From assembly GCF_000025265.1 (NCBI RefSeq), contig NC_013739.1:4016001-4080000 (forward strand): a stretch of 64,000 nt of DNA. The letters are read 5' to 3'. This document shows positions 25,449 to 33,854 of this stretch, one piece after another. Origin of the DNA: Conexibacter woesei DSM 14684 (GTDB lineage Bacteria; Actinomycetota; Thermoleophilia; Solirubrobacterales; Solirubrobacteraceae). Both the position numbers and the translations under genes were made by a program. The notes beneath the pieces are model-generated. The model was given only the letters and a program-made list of their open reading frames with translations, searched no databases and was not told where the DNA came from. The stretch's first letter is position 1; each line of letters begins with the position of its first letter.

Positions 25449-26500
25449 CGTGCGGCCCTGACCGTGAAGCGGACCGTCAGCTTGCGCGTGTTGCCGTTCG
25501 GGTCGCTCGCCAGCGCGCCGAGCGTGTAGCGGCCGGGCGCGAGCTTCTGCGGCAGCAGGTACGACCAGTTGCGGCGGTCGCTCGCCTGGAACCACGGCGC
25601 GCCCTTCGCGGGGCAGCGGAAGAACGCCTCGCGGCGGCCGTCGAACGCGGTGCAGGACGAGCCGTCGCGGCGGGTCAGTCTCAGCTCGACGATCGCGCCG
25701 GCGGGGTCGACGGCGGTGCCGCGCAGCGCCCGCGGCGCGCCGGCAGCCGTGAAGACCTGGCCGTCGCGGACGTTCTTGAGCGTCAGCGTCGGCGGGGTCG
25801 TGTCGCTGCTGCCGCAGGCGTTGACCGAGCAGAAGACCGGCGCGGAGGGAACGTCTCCCGTGCGCGTGGCGACGAGCTGGCTCTGCGCGCCCTTCAGCGT
25901 CACCTTCGCGCGGCCCTGCGCATCGGTTCTGATCGGCTTCAGACCACCGCTGACGGTCGCGCCGGCGGCCGGCGCCGCTCTGCCGTCGTCGCCGAACGTG
26001 ACGACCTGGACGGTCGGCGTCGCCGATCTGCGCTTCGGCACGACGATCCCGAGCGGGCGGTTCGTGCAGCTGAAGTCCGCGCCGCTTCTGCAGAGGAAGA
26101 CGAGCACGTCGTCGCCGTTCTGCAGCTCGGTGCCGCACACGCCCATCGTCGCGGATCTGTCGTTGACCCACAGCGTCCAGTACTCCGACGGCGAGGAGCC
26201 TCTGACGCCGTCGATCGAGTCGACCGCGTAGCCGAGGCCTCTGAAGTACGACCCGGTCCAGCTGCCGCCGGTCGCCTGCTCGAGCGCGCCGGCCGCGCTC
26301 GTGCCGGTGCACGCGTGCGATCTGTCGCCGTCCTTGACGACCGGCGTGGTCGTGGTTCTGAGGTTCGCGTAGGCGAGGGAGCCGCTCGGACCCTCCACGC
26401 GCACGGTCACATCTGCGGGTGCGGCCGCGTGGGCCGCCGGCACCGCGAGGGCCGTGACGGCAAGGGCTCCGACGAGGGAGCCGAGGATCGTACGAGGCAT
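25445..26500 (-). CDS. Secreted DUF4430 (transcobalamin C-terminal-like) protein, first gene of the operon
   Basis: A 351-residue exported protein. Residues 1-25 are a signal peptide (ending AHAAA). A full DUF4430 domain follows (VTVRVEGPSGSLAYANL, then YWTLWVNDRSATMGVCG and NGDDVLVFLC). A linker and a Big/Ig-like segment come next, then a second beta-domain (ALRGTAVDPAGAIVELRL) with a C-terminal YTLGALASDPNGN strand pair. ATG 26500 follows GGGGTGG and lies just downstream of the cobalamin riboswitch. There is no membrane anchor, so it may bind the wall or its partners. AGA arginine codons are frequent after the signal peptide. Confidence 0.78.
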   Translation of the reverse strand: MPRTILGSLVGALAVTALAVPAAHAAAPADVTVRVEGPSGSLAYANLRTTTTPVVKDGDRSHACTGTSAAGALEQATGGSWTGSYFRGLGYAVDSIDGVRGSSPSEYWTLWVNDRSATMGVCGTELQNGDDVLVFLCRSGADFSCTNRPLGIVVPKRRSATPTVQVVTFGDDGRAAPAAGATVSGGLKPIRTDAQGRAKVTLKGAQSQLVATRTGDVPSAPVFCSVNACGSSDTTPPTLTLKNVRDGQVFTAAGAPRALRGTAVDPAGAIVELRLTRRDGSSCTAFDGRREAFFRCPAKGAPWFQASDRRNWSYLLPQKLAPGRYTLGALASDPNGNTRKLTVRFTVRAAR

Positions 26501-26534
26501 GCTTCCACCCCTTTCCGCGAGGGCGTATGAGTCG

Positions 26535-26715
26535 AGCGGTCGGAGGCTCTGTCTCCTGGCTCTCGGGCCGACCCTCCGCGCCTTCCCGGTCGGCGAAGCC
26601 TCCCGGTGGCCGGCGCCCGTGTGGCGCGTGCGGCGAGCGTCCCCGATCACAGTGGCGGGTCCGCGCCGGATTCGCACCGGACTTCCCATCGCCACCGACC
26701 TTGAACGGCGCGGAT
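26535..26715 (-). promoter_or_regulatory. Cobalamin (B12) riboswitch
   Basis: On the minus strand the leader contains the conserved B12-element blocks in order: GGGAAGTCCGGTGCGAATCC, then GACCCGCCACTGTGA (core about 26647-26666), then GGGAGGCTTCG with GGGAAGGCGC, and the B12 box GCCAGGAGAC at 26551-26560. It ends about 50 bases before the ATG of the first DUF4430 gene. Such elements switch expression off when adenosylcobalamin is plentiful. It controls the six-gene minus-strand operon, not the divergent adenosyltransferase gene. Confidence 0.93.
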
Positions 26716-26787
26716 GGTAGCGCTCGGCGCGCCGGAACGACGTTGCATCCGGGGTTCCCGGCGTCCGGGCAGGGCTAGGATGGGTCC

Positions 26788-27342
26788 ATGACAGTCAACC
26801 TGACGCGCATCTACACGCGCCTCGGCGACAAGGGCGAGACGCATCTCGGCGACATGAGCCGCGTGCCGAAGACGCATCCGCGGATCGTCGCGTACGGCAC
26901 CGTCGACGAGCTGAACGCCCACCTCGGGGTCGCGCTCGTGACGCCCGGGATGCCCGAGCCGTACGTCGGCTGGCTGCGGCGGATCCAGAACGACCTCTTC
27001 GACGTCGGCGCCGACACGTCGGTCCCGCACGGCGGCGACCGCGAGCGGCTGCGGGTCACGCCCGAGCAGACCAGCTGGCTGGAGGAGCGCTGCGACGAGG
27101 TCAACGCGACGCTGGAGCCGCTGCGCTCGTTCGTGATCCCGGGCGGGACGCCGGCAGCCGCGCAGCTGCACGTCTGCCGGACCGTCTGCCGGCGCGCGGA
27201 GCGGGCTGCGATCGAGGTCGGCGACGACCTCAACGCCGAGGTCGTCTCGTACCTGAACCGGCTCTCGGACCTGCTCTTCATCCTCAGCCGCGGCGCCAAC
27301 GGCGGCGAGGAGCCGCTGTGGCAGCCGGGGCAGAACCAGTAG
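26788..27342 (+). CDS. Cob(I)alamin adenosyltransferase, PduO type
   Basis: A 184-residue cytoplasmic enzyme that transfers adenosyl from ATP to cob(I)alamin, making coenzyme B12. Family motifs are the ATP-binding TRLGDKGETHLGD at the N-terminus (usual TRTGDDG), GTVDELNAHLG, the CRTVCRRAERAA helix and YLNRLSDLLFILSR. It is divergent from the B12-riboswitch uptake operon, giving import plus activation in one locus. None of its 17 arginines is coded by AGA, in contrast to the exported neighbours. The convergent PAP2 gene ends 10 bp downstream. Confidence 0.93.
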   Translation: MTVNLTRIYTRLGDKGETHLGDMSRVPKTHPRIVAYGTVDELNAHLGVALVTPGMPEPYVGWLRRIQNDLFDVGADTSVPHGGDRERLRVTPEQTSWLEERCDEVNATLEPLRSFVIPGGTPAAAQLHVCRTVCRRAERAAIEVGDDLNAEVVSYLNRLSDLLFILSRGANGGEEPLWQPGQNQ

Positions 27343-27351
27343 CACCGCCGC

Positions 27352-28206
27352 TCAGCGCGGCGCGCGCAGCAGCAGCAGGCTGACGCCGGCGGCGAGCATC
27401 AGCGCGGCGGCCGCGAGCGCCGCCGCGCCGATCACGAACGTGGTGTGGGTCTGCGCGTAGGAGACGACCTGGTCCGGCCGCGCGAGCAGGACGACGCCCG
27501 CGAGCAGCGACGCGCAGGCGGTGGCGATCGCGGCCGGCGCGAGCGCTTCGCGCACCGACGGTCGTCGTGCCCTGTCGCGCGCGAGCGGCCAGCGCTGCTC
27601 CGACCACGACAGCACCGCGACCGCCGCCAGCGTCCACGCCGTCGAGACGAGGAAGCCGCCGAGCACGTCGCTGGGGTAGTGCCACTCGAGCGTCAGGAAC
27701 GAGAACGTGACCGCGACGGCGAAGATCGCGCCGAGCGCGCCCACCCACGGGCGCCAGGCCGCCGGGGCGACGAGGATCGCGCACAGCGCGATCGCCATCG
27801 ACGCGGTCGCGTGGCCGCTCGGCCAGGAGACCGCGGCGATCTGCCCGATCTCCTCCAGCAGCGACGAGTAGCGCGGCGTCGCGAGCGCGGGCTTCAGCAG
27901 CTGCGTCGTGACGTTCGCGCCGAGCAGCACGACGAAGACCGCCACGGCGGTGCGCGGCCGTCGCCGCAGCAGCGCGATCGCGACGAGCGCCGCCGCGAAC
28001 CAGACGAACATGTCGGGATCGCAGAGCGTCGCGAGGAACGTCGCGATCGGCTCCACGCGCGGACCGTTGAGGTTCGCGAAGCCCTTCAGGATCGCGGCGT
28101 CGAGCCAGTGGATCGGCGCGACGTGCACCGCCGCGAGGTAGACCAACGGCAGCGTCGCGGCGACCACGAGCGCCCCCGTGAGCGCGAGCTGCGTCCGTCG
28201 ATGCAT
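27352..28206 (-). CDS. PAP2-family membrane phosphatase
   Basis: A 284-residue membrane protein with the three-part phosphatase signature: KPALATPRYSS, then PSGHATAS, then EWHYPSDVLGG with the catalytic histidines. Around it are about six hydrophobic helices plus two extra C-terminal ones (ALAPAAIATACASLLAGVVLL, then FVIGAAALAAAALMLAAG). Likely substrates are undecaprenyl diphosphate or other lipid phosphates on the outer face of the membrane; not resolved by sequence. Stand-alone gene. Confidence 0.88.
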   Translation of the reverse strand: MHRRTQLALTGALVVAATLPLVYLAAVHVAPIHWLDAAILKGFANLNGPRVEPIATFLATLCDPDMFVWFAAALVAIALLRRRPRTAVAVFVVLLGANVTTQLLKPALATPRYSSLLEEIGQIAAVSWPSGHATASMAIALCAILVAPAAWRPWVGALGAIFAVAVTFSFLTLEWHYPSDVLGGFLVSTAWTLAAVAVLSWSEQRWPLARDRARRPSVREALAPAAIATACASLLAGVVLLARPDQVVSYAQTHTTFVIGAAALAAAALMLAAGVSLLLLRAPR

Positions 28207-28345
28207 CGATTCAGCCTAGCGAGCGCCGGAGGCCGGCCAGATCCGCGGCGAGGGCCTAAATGCAGCCTAAATTCACGATCCTCCAGTTAATGGCGTGAAT
28301 CGAACCGGCGCACGAGATGGCGCCGCTCCGGTACATTCCCGCCTC

Positions 28346-28948
28346 GTGACCACAGCTCGCGCAACCCGAATCCTTGCCGTCGGCCTCACCGGTGCGGCAC
28401 TCCTGTTCGCCGGCTGCGGCGACGACGACAGCTCGTCCGACTCGACCTCCGCGTCGACGTCGGCCGCCACCTCCGCGGCGACCACGCCCGCGGAGCCGGT
28501 GGTCAGAGCGATCAGAAATCCGTACAGAAGACCGGTCCAGGGGCCGCACCCCGGCGCCAGAGTCGACCAGCTGATCATCAAAGACGTCAGAGTCGGCGAC
28601 GGCGAGACGCTCGAGCCCGGCGACACGGCGATCGCCGACTACTACGGCTCGATCTACCAGAGCGGCAGATTCTTCGACGGCTCATGGGGTAGAGGCAGAG
28701 AGCCGCTCGAGATCAGAATCGACAACGGCGGCGTGATCGCCGGCTGGTGGCAGGGCATCCCCGGCATGAGAGTCGGCGGCCGCCGCACGCTCATCATCCC
28801 GCCGGCGCTCGGCTACGGCGAACAGGCCCAGGCGACGATCCCGGCCAACTCGACGCTCTTCTTCACGGTCGACCTGCTCGGCGTCAGAAAGGCGACGGCC
28901 GCTGGCACCGCCGCCGATCCGGCAGCAGCAGGCCAGCCGGCCGGCTGA
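28346..28948 (+). CDS. FKBP-type peptidyl-prolyl isomerase lipoprotein
   Basis: A 200-residue lipoprotein with lipobox LFAGC (Cys24), a Ser/Thr/Asp linker, and an FKBP domain at about 85-180 (DYYGSIYQSGRFFDGSW, VIAGWWQGIPGMRVGG, IPPALGYGEQ). It should catalyse proline isomerisation outside the membrane. I use GTG 28346; a GTG at 28295 in the same frame adds 17 residues that spoil the signal peptide. In the mature part 12 of 14 arginines are AGA, while the two in the signal region are CGN. A perfect hairpin terminator follows. Confidence 0.88.
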   Translation: MTTARATRILAVGLTGAALLFAGCGDDDSSSDSTSASTSAATSAATTPAEPVVRAIRNPYRRPVQGPHPGARVDQLIIKDVRVGDGETLEPGDTAIADYYGSIYQSGRFFDGSWGRGREPLEIRIDNGGVIAGWWQGIPGMRVGGRRTLIIPPALGYGEQAQATIPANSTLFFTVDLLGVRKATAAGTAADPAAAGQPAG

Positions 28949-28992
28949 GCGCACCTGCGCGGCCCCTGCGGGCGCCGCGACAACGCACCACC

Positions 28993-29016
28993 ACGGGCCC
29001 GGGTCTCCGGGCCCGT
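28993..29016 (+). terminator. Rho-independent-type hairpin after the FKBP gene
   Basis: ACGGGCCCGG (28993-29002), loop GTCT, CCGGGCCCGT (29007-29016): a perfect 10-bp stem followed by a weakly T-rich stretch. It lies 45 bp after the FKBP stop. Confidence 0.8.
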
Positions 29017-29084
29017 CGTCGTTAATGCCGCCGCGCACGGGGTAGCTCTTTGGCGTCCACCGCTGATCGCAGAGGAGCCGCGTC

Positions 29085-29342
29085 ATGGCGAAGAACCACG
29101 GACCGACCGTGAAGGACGACGAGCAGTACGAGGCGCTCCGGCGTGACGGTGCCAGCAAGGAGAAGGCGGCGCGGATCGCGAACGCCGGCAGCCGCAGCGC
29201 GACCGGTCGCAAGGGCGGCAGATCGCCGCCCTACGAGGAGTGGAACGCCGAACGGCTGCGCAGACGCGCCGCCGAGATCGGCATCGAGGGCCGCTCGAAG
29301 ATGAACAAGGGCGAGCTCGTCTCGGCGCTGCGCAACCACTGA
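29085..29342 (+). CDS. Small Rho-N/SAP-like protein (DUF7218-type)
   Basis: An 85-residue basic protein. The N-terminal half (KNHGPTVKDDEQYEALRRDG, then SKEKAARIANAGS) is the pattern of a small family often annotated as plasmid stabilisation or DUF7218. The C-terminal half (ERLRRRAAEIGIEGRSKMNK, then GELVSALRNH) is a Rho_N/SAP-like helix pair, a likely nucleic-acid binder. ATG 29085 follows AGAGGAG. Function is unknown. The Rho_N-type end resembles that of the Rho at 14131, but this is a common fold. Confidence 0.75.
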   Translation: MAKNHGPTVKDDEQYEALRRDGASKEKAARIANAGSRSATGRKGGRSPPYEEWNAERLRRRAAEIGIEGRSKMNKGELVSALRNH

Positions 29343-29372
29343 CCGCGACCGCCGAGCGCTAGCATCGGCCGC

Positions 29373-31121
29373 ATGGCTCCAAGAGCGAGCGGCACCGTCG
29401 CCGAGCAGTTCGTCACGGTCCTTCGCCAGGCCGGCGTCGAGCGCATCTACGGCGTCGTCGGCGACAGCCTCAACCCGATCGTCGACGCCGTCCGGCGCAC
29501 GGACGGGATCGACTGGGTCCACGTCCACAACGAGGAGGCGGGCGCCTTCGCGGCCGGCGCCGAGGCGCAGCTGACCGGCAGGCTCGCCGTCTGCGCCGGC
29601 AGCTCCGGCCCCGGCAACCTCCACCTGATCCAGGGCCTCTTCGACGCCCATCGCAGCGGCGCGCCGGTGCTCGCGCTTGCGTCTCACATCCCTTCCGCGC
29701 AGGTCGGCACGCTCTTCTTCCAGGAGACGCATCCCGAGCGTCTGTTCCAGGAGTGCAGCCACTACTGCGAGCTGGTCTCGCGCGCCGAGCAGATGCCGCG
29801 CGTGCTGCGGATCGCGATCCAGACCGCGCTCGGGCGCGGCGGCGTGTCCGTCGTCGCGATGCCGGGCGACCTCGCCAACGAGGACGTCGCGAACGCGACC
29901 GGCGAGAGCGTGCTCGCCGCGCCGTGCGCGACGGTGGTCCCCAGCGACGACCAGGTCATCGCGCTGGCGGACGCGATCAACCGCGCGGGCAGCGTGACGC
30001 TCTTCTGCGGCGCCGGCGTGCGCGACGCGCACGCCGAGGTGATGGCGCTCGCCGGCAAGGTCCACTCCCCCGTCGGCCACGCGCTCGGCGGCAAGGAGTG
30101 GATCCAGTTCGACAACCCCTACGACGTCGGCATGAGCGGACTGCTCGGCTACGGCGCCTGCCACGAGGCGAGCAACGAGGCCGACCTGCTCGTGCTGCTG
30201 GGGACCGACTTCCCATACGACAACTTCCTGCCGCAGGCCCACACCGCCCAGGTCGACCGCGACCCGGCGAAGCTCGGCCGGCGGACGCTCGTCGACTTCC
30301 CCGTCCACGGCGACGTCGCCGCGACGATCGCCAAGCTGCTCCCGCTGCTGGAGCAGAAGACCGATCGCACGTTCCTCGACACGATGCTGAGGCGGCACGC
30401 CGCGAGACTGGAGAAGGTCGTCGACGCGTACACGCGCAATGTCGAGAAGCACGTGCCGATCCATCCCGAGTACGCCGCCGCGATGCTCGACGAGCTGGCC
30501 GCCGACGACGCGATCTTCACGGTCGACACGGGCATGAACAACGTCTGGGCGGCGCGCTACCTGACGCCCAACGGCCGCCGCCGCGTGATCGGCTCGTGGC
30601 GCCACGGGACGATGGCGAACGCGCTGCCGCAGGCGATCGGCGCGCAGCTCGCGCACCCGGGCCGCCAGGTCGTGTCGCTGTCCGGCGACGGCGGGCTGTC
30701 GATGCTGCTCGGCGAGCTGCTGACGGTGAGAATCCACAACTTGCCGCTGAACGTCGTCGTCTTCAACAACGCCTCGCTCGGGATGGTGAAGCTGGAGATG
30801 CTCGTCGGCGGGATCCCCGACTGGCAGACCGACCACGAGCCGCACGACTTCGCCGCGATCGCCCGCGCGATCGGCATCGACGCGATCCGGATCGAGGACC
30901 CGGCGCAGGTGCGCGACGGCCTCGCCGACGGCCTCTCCCGTCCCGGCCCGACGCTGATCGAGCTGGTGACCGACTCCAACGCCCTCTCGATGCCGCCGAA
31001 CATCACCGCCGAGCAGATCAAGGGCTTCGCGATCGCGGCGAGCAAGATGGTCGTCGAGGGCGGCGTCGGCCGGATGATCGACCTCGCCCGCTCGAACCTG
31101 CGCAACATCCCGCGACCGTAG
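29373..31121 (+). CDS. poxB: Pyruvate dehydrogenase (quinone), PoxB
   Basis: A 582-residue ThDP- and FAD-dependent enzyme that oxidises pyruvate to acetate and CO2 and passes electrons to membrane quinone. N-terminal ThDP domain: GVVGDSLNPIVDAV and the catalytic Glu in HVHNEEAGAFAAGAEA. PoxB-type core: CAGSSGPGNLHLIQGLFDAH, then QETHPERLFQECSHYCEL. C-terminal ThDP motif: LSGDGGLSMLLGELLT with VVFNNASLGMVKLE. Length is close to E. coli PoxB (572). The ATG starts 30 bp after the small gene, so they may be cotranscribed. Confidence 0.92.
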   Translation: MAPRASGTVAEQFVTVLRQAGVERIYGVVGDSLNPIVDAVRRTDGIDWVHVHNEEAGAFAAGAEAQLTGRLAVCAGSSGPGNLHLIQGLFDAHRSGAPVLALASHIPSAQVGTLFFQETHPERLFQECSHYCELVSRAEQMPRVLRIAIQTALGRGGVSVVAMPGDLANEDVANATGESVLAAPCATVVPSDDQVIALADAINRAGSVTLFCGAGVRDAHAEVMALAGKVHSPVGHALGGKEWIQFDNPYDVGMSGLLGYGACHEASNEADLLVLLGTDFPYDNFLPQAHTAQVDRDPAKLGRRTLVDFPVHGDVAATIAKLLPLLEQKTDRTFLDTMLRRHAARLEKVVDAYTRNVEKHVPIHPEYAAAMLDELAADDAIFTVDTGMNNVWAARYLTPNGRRRVIGSWRHGTMANALPQAIGAQLAHPGRQVVSLSGDGGLSMLLGELLTVRIHNLPLNVVVFNNASLGMVKLEMLVGGIPDWQTDHEPHDFAAIARAIGIDAIRIEDPAQVRDGLADGLSRPGPTLIELVTDSNALSMPPNITAEQIKGFAIAASKMVVEGGVGRMIDLARSNLRNIPRP

Positions 31122-31210
31122 GCGGCGCGGGGCGCCGCAGCCGCGCCGCGGCCGCCGCGCCGAGCGGCGCCGCGCTAGGCTGACCGGTCACCAACGAAAC
31201 CGAGTTCAGC

Positions 31211-32197
31211 ATGTCGAACGCATCATCCCATCCGGTCCCGCTCATCCTCGACGTCGACACCGGCATCGACGACAGCCTCGCGCTGCTGTTCGCCGCCGCC
31301 AGCGCGGACGCGGAGCTGGTCGGCGTCACGACCGCCGCCGGCAACGTCGAGCTGGAGCACGTCACGCGCAACACGCTCGCGGTGCTGGAGCTGGCCGGGC
31401 GCGGCGAGGTCGAGGTCGCCGCCGGCGCCGCGGCGCCGCTGTGCAGACCGCTCACGCCGACACCCGAGACGCACGGGCCCGAGGGGATCGGCCGCGCGAC
31501 GCTGCCGGCGCCGGCCGCCCGGCAGTCCGACCGCTGCGCCGCGCAGCTGATCGTCGAGCAGGCGCGCGCCCGCCCGGGCGAGCTGACGCTCGTCGCGCTC
31601 GGCCCGCTGACGAACGTCGCGACCGCCGTGCTGTGGGAGCCCGAGCTGCCGACGCTGCTCAAGCGCCTCGTGATCATGGGCGGCACCTTCAGAGAGGCCG
31701 GCAACACGACGCCCGTGACCGAGTGGAACATGACCGTCGACCCGGAGGCGGCCGCCTGCGTGCTGCGCCGCTTCGGGCGCGACGGTGCGCCGCTGCCGCT
31801 GCTGATGGGGCTCGACGTGACGCAGAAGGCGGCGATCCTCCCCCACCACCTCGCCGAGCTGCGCGAGCGCGCCGGCGACGTCCCGCTCGTCCGCTTCGTC
31901 GAGGACTCGCTCGGCTTCTACTTCGACTTCCACGAGAGATACGACGGCTTCCGCGGCGCGCACGTGCACGACCCGTTCGTCGTCGGCTGCGTGCTCGACC
32001 CGGCGCTGCTGTCGGAGCACGTCGCCCTCCACGTCGGCGTCGAGCTGGGCGGCGAGCAGACCGCCGGCCAGACGTTCGCCGACTGGAAGGGCAACGGCGG
32101 CGAGCCGCCGAACGCGGAGGTGCCGTTCGGCGGCGAGGGCGAGCGCTACATCGCGCGGCTGCTCGACCGCCTGGTGGAGCTGGCCGCGCGCACGTAG
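31211..32197 (+). CDS. Inosine-uridine preferring nucleoside hydrolase
   Basis: A 328-residue cytoplasmic enzyme that splits ribonucleosides into base and ribose. The calcium site DVDTGIDDSLAL is at the N-terminus; VALGPLTNVA, IMGGTF and WNMTVDPEAA follow, and the C-terminal catalytic His lies in GAHVHDPF. No signal peptide. It converges with a sulfonate/nitrate-type ABC transporter that ends 62 bp away on the other strand; a shared job, such as nucleoside-derived substrate uptake, is possible but not shown. Confidence 0.9.
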   Translation: MSNASSHPVPLILDVDTGIDDSLALLFAAASADAELVGVTTAAGNVELEHVTRNTLAVLELAGRGEVEVAAGAAAPLCRPLTPTPETHGPEGIGRATLPAPAARQSDRCAAQLIVEQARARPGELTLVALGPLTNVATAVLWEPELPTLLKRLVIMGGTFREAGNTTPVTEWNMTVDPEAAACVLRRFGRDGAPLPLLMGLDVTQKAAILPHHLAELRERAGDVPLVRFVEDSLGFYFDFHERYDGFRGAHVHDPFVVGCVLDPALLSEHVALHVGVELGGEQTAGQTFADWKGNGGEPPNAEVPFGGEGERYIARLLDRLVELAART

Positions 32198-32259
32198 CGC
32201 GCGGCCGGGGGCGGGGCCGGCCCGGACGGACGGCCGGGCGGGCCGCGACGGGCGACCTC

Positions 32260-33036
32260 CTAGTCGTCCGTCTCCCACGTCACGACCAGCTTCTCGATCA
32301 GCCCGATGATCGCGAACAGCAGCAGCGCGAACAGCGACGCGACGATCATCGTCGAGTACAGCAGCGGCGTCTGGAAGTTGTACGTCGCATTGATGATCAG
32401 GTAGCCGAGGCCCTTGTCGGCCCCGATCCACTCGGCGATGATCGCGCCGACGACCGCCGAGGTGGAGGCGATCTTCAGCGACGAGAACAGGAACGGCAGC
32501 GACGTGAACGTGCGCGCCTTCCAGAACACGTCGAGCTTCGACGCTGACAGCACGCGGAACAGCTCCAGCGTCTGCGGGCTGATCGCGTTGAAGCCGCGGA
32601 CCATGTTCACCAGCGTCGGGAACAGCGTCATCAGCGCCGCGATGATCACCTTCGACCCCATGCCATTGCCGAACATCAGCACCAGCACCGGCGCGACCGC
32701 GACGAGCGGCAGCGTCTGGACGAAGACGGCGACCGGGAAGAAGCTCCGCTCGGCCGTCTTGTTGTGGACGAAGACGATCGCGATCGCGATCGCCAGCAGG
32801 TTGCCGATCGCGAAGCCGAGCAGCGCCTCCTGCGCCGTCGGCCAGAGGTTGTCCATCAGGATCGAGAAGTCGTCGGTCAGCGACTTCCACACGTCGCCCG
32901 GCGGCGGCACGACGTACGGCTCGATGTCGAAGACGTTGACGACCGCCCACCACAGGGCGATGCCGCCGACGATCCCGCTCAGCCCGATCAGCGTGCGGCC
33001 GAGGCCGCCGCGCAGGTCCTCCGCGGTCCACTTCAC
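32260..33036 (-). CDS. ABC transporter permease (SsuC/TauC/ThiX family)
   Basis: A 258-residue inner-membrane permease with about six helices and the EAA-type loop region near EWIGADKGLGYLIINATYNF. The family moves alkanesulfonates, taurine, nitrate or pyrimidine precursors. ATG 33036 overlaps the ATPase stop (ATGA). It is the last gene of a three-gene set: lipoprotein, ATPase, permease. The substrate of this set is not fixed by sequence. The neighbouring desulfonation cluster favours sulfonates; the neighbouring nucleoside hydrolase leaves a pyrimidine-type substrate open. Confidence 0.85.
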   Translation of the reverse strand: MKWTAEDLRGGLGRTLIGLSGIVGGIALWWAVVNVFDIEPYVVPPPGDVWKSLTDDFSILMDNLWPTAQEALLGFAIGNLLAIAIAIVFVHNKTAERSFFPVAVFVQTLPLVAVAPVLVLMFGNGMGSKVIIAALMTLFPTLVNMVRGFNAISPQTLELFRVLSASKLDVFWKARTFTSLPFLFSSLKIASTSAVVGAIIAEWIGADKGLGYLIINATYNFQTPLLYSTMIVASLFALLLFAIIGLIEKLVVTWETDD

Positions 33037-33854
33037 GATGCACCTCCGTGCAGCAGCGCACGCGCTCTCGACGCGATCTCGACGAACTCAGGCGCGTCGC
33101 GGATCTCCGGTCTGCGCTCGGCCGGCAGCGTGACGTCGAGCGTGCCGGCGAGCCGGCCCGGGTTCGCCGTCAGCACCGCGATCCGCTGCGACAGGAAGAC
33201 CGCCTCCGGGATCGAGTGGGTGACGAACACGATCGTCGTGCCGGTCTCCTCCCAGATCCGCAGCAGCTCGCGGTTCATCGTCTCGCGGGTGATCTCGTCG
33301 AGCGCGCCGAACGGCTCGTCCATCAGCAGGATCCGCGGCTTCGTCACGAGCGCGCGAGCGATCGCGACGCGCTGGCGCATGCCGCCCGAGAGCTGGCGCG
33401 GGTAGGCGTCGGCGCGGTCGCCGAGGCCGACCAGGTCCAGCAGCTCCTGCGGGTCGCGCGGCGCGCCGCCGTCGGCGGCCGGCGCCGCCTTCGCGCGGCG
33501 GCCGCCGACCTGCAGCGGCAGCCGCACGTTCTCGATCGCCGTCCGCCACGGCAGCAGCTCGGCGTGCTGGAAGACGAAGCCGATCTCACGCGCGGAGCGC
33601 GCTGCGGCCGGTGTCCCACCGAGCACGTCGACCCGACCGCCGCTGGCGGGGATCAGATCGGCGATCACGCGCAGCAGCGTCGACTTGCCGCAGCCCGACG
33701 GGCCGAGGATCGACAGGAACTCGCGCTCGCGCACGTCGAACGACGCGCCCTCCAGCGCCGTGAACGTCTTGCGCTTCGATCTGAAGCGAACGGCGACCTC
33801 CTGGATGGAGATCGCCGCCGTGCTCACCTCACTTCGCGAGTGCAGTGCGGTCAT
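33033..33854 (-). CDS. ABC transporter ATPase (SsuB/TauB family)
   Basis: A 273-residue cytoplasmic ATPase with Walker A GPSGCGKST, signature LSGGMRQR, Walker B ILLMDEPFGALD and the H-loop VFVTHSIPEA. FQHAELLPW is typical of the sulfonate/nitrate branch. A stretch of extra Ala/Lys/Gly residues sits in the helical domain (GGRRAKAAPAADGG). Start is either ATG 33854, overlapping the lipoprotein gene by 26 bp, or GTG 33827, one base after its stop; the first 9 residues are not conserved, so the GTG is possible. Confidence 0.87.
   Translation of the reverse strand: MTALHSRSEVSTAAISIQEVAVRFRSKRKTFTALEGASFDVREREFLSILGPSGCGKSTLLRVIADLIPASGGRVDVLGGTPAAARSAREIGFVFQHAELLPWRTAIENVRLPLQVGGRRAKAAPAADGGAPRDPQELLDLVGLGDRADAYPRQLSGGMRQRVAIARALVTKPRILLMDEPFGALDEITRETMNRELLRIWEETGTTIVFVTHSIPEAVFLSQRIAVLTANPGRLAGTLDVTLPAERRPEIRDAPEFVEIASRARALLHGGAS

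Noticed and set aside
26388-26720. Plus-strand frames inside the riboswitch region
   Set aside because: The DNA is explained by the minus-strand B12 element and the start of the first DUF4430 gene.
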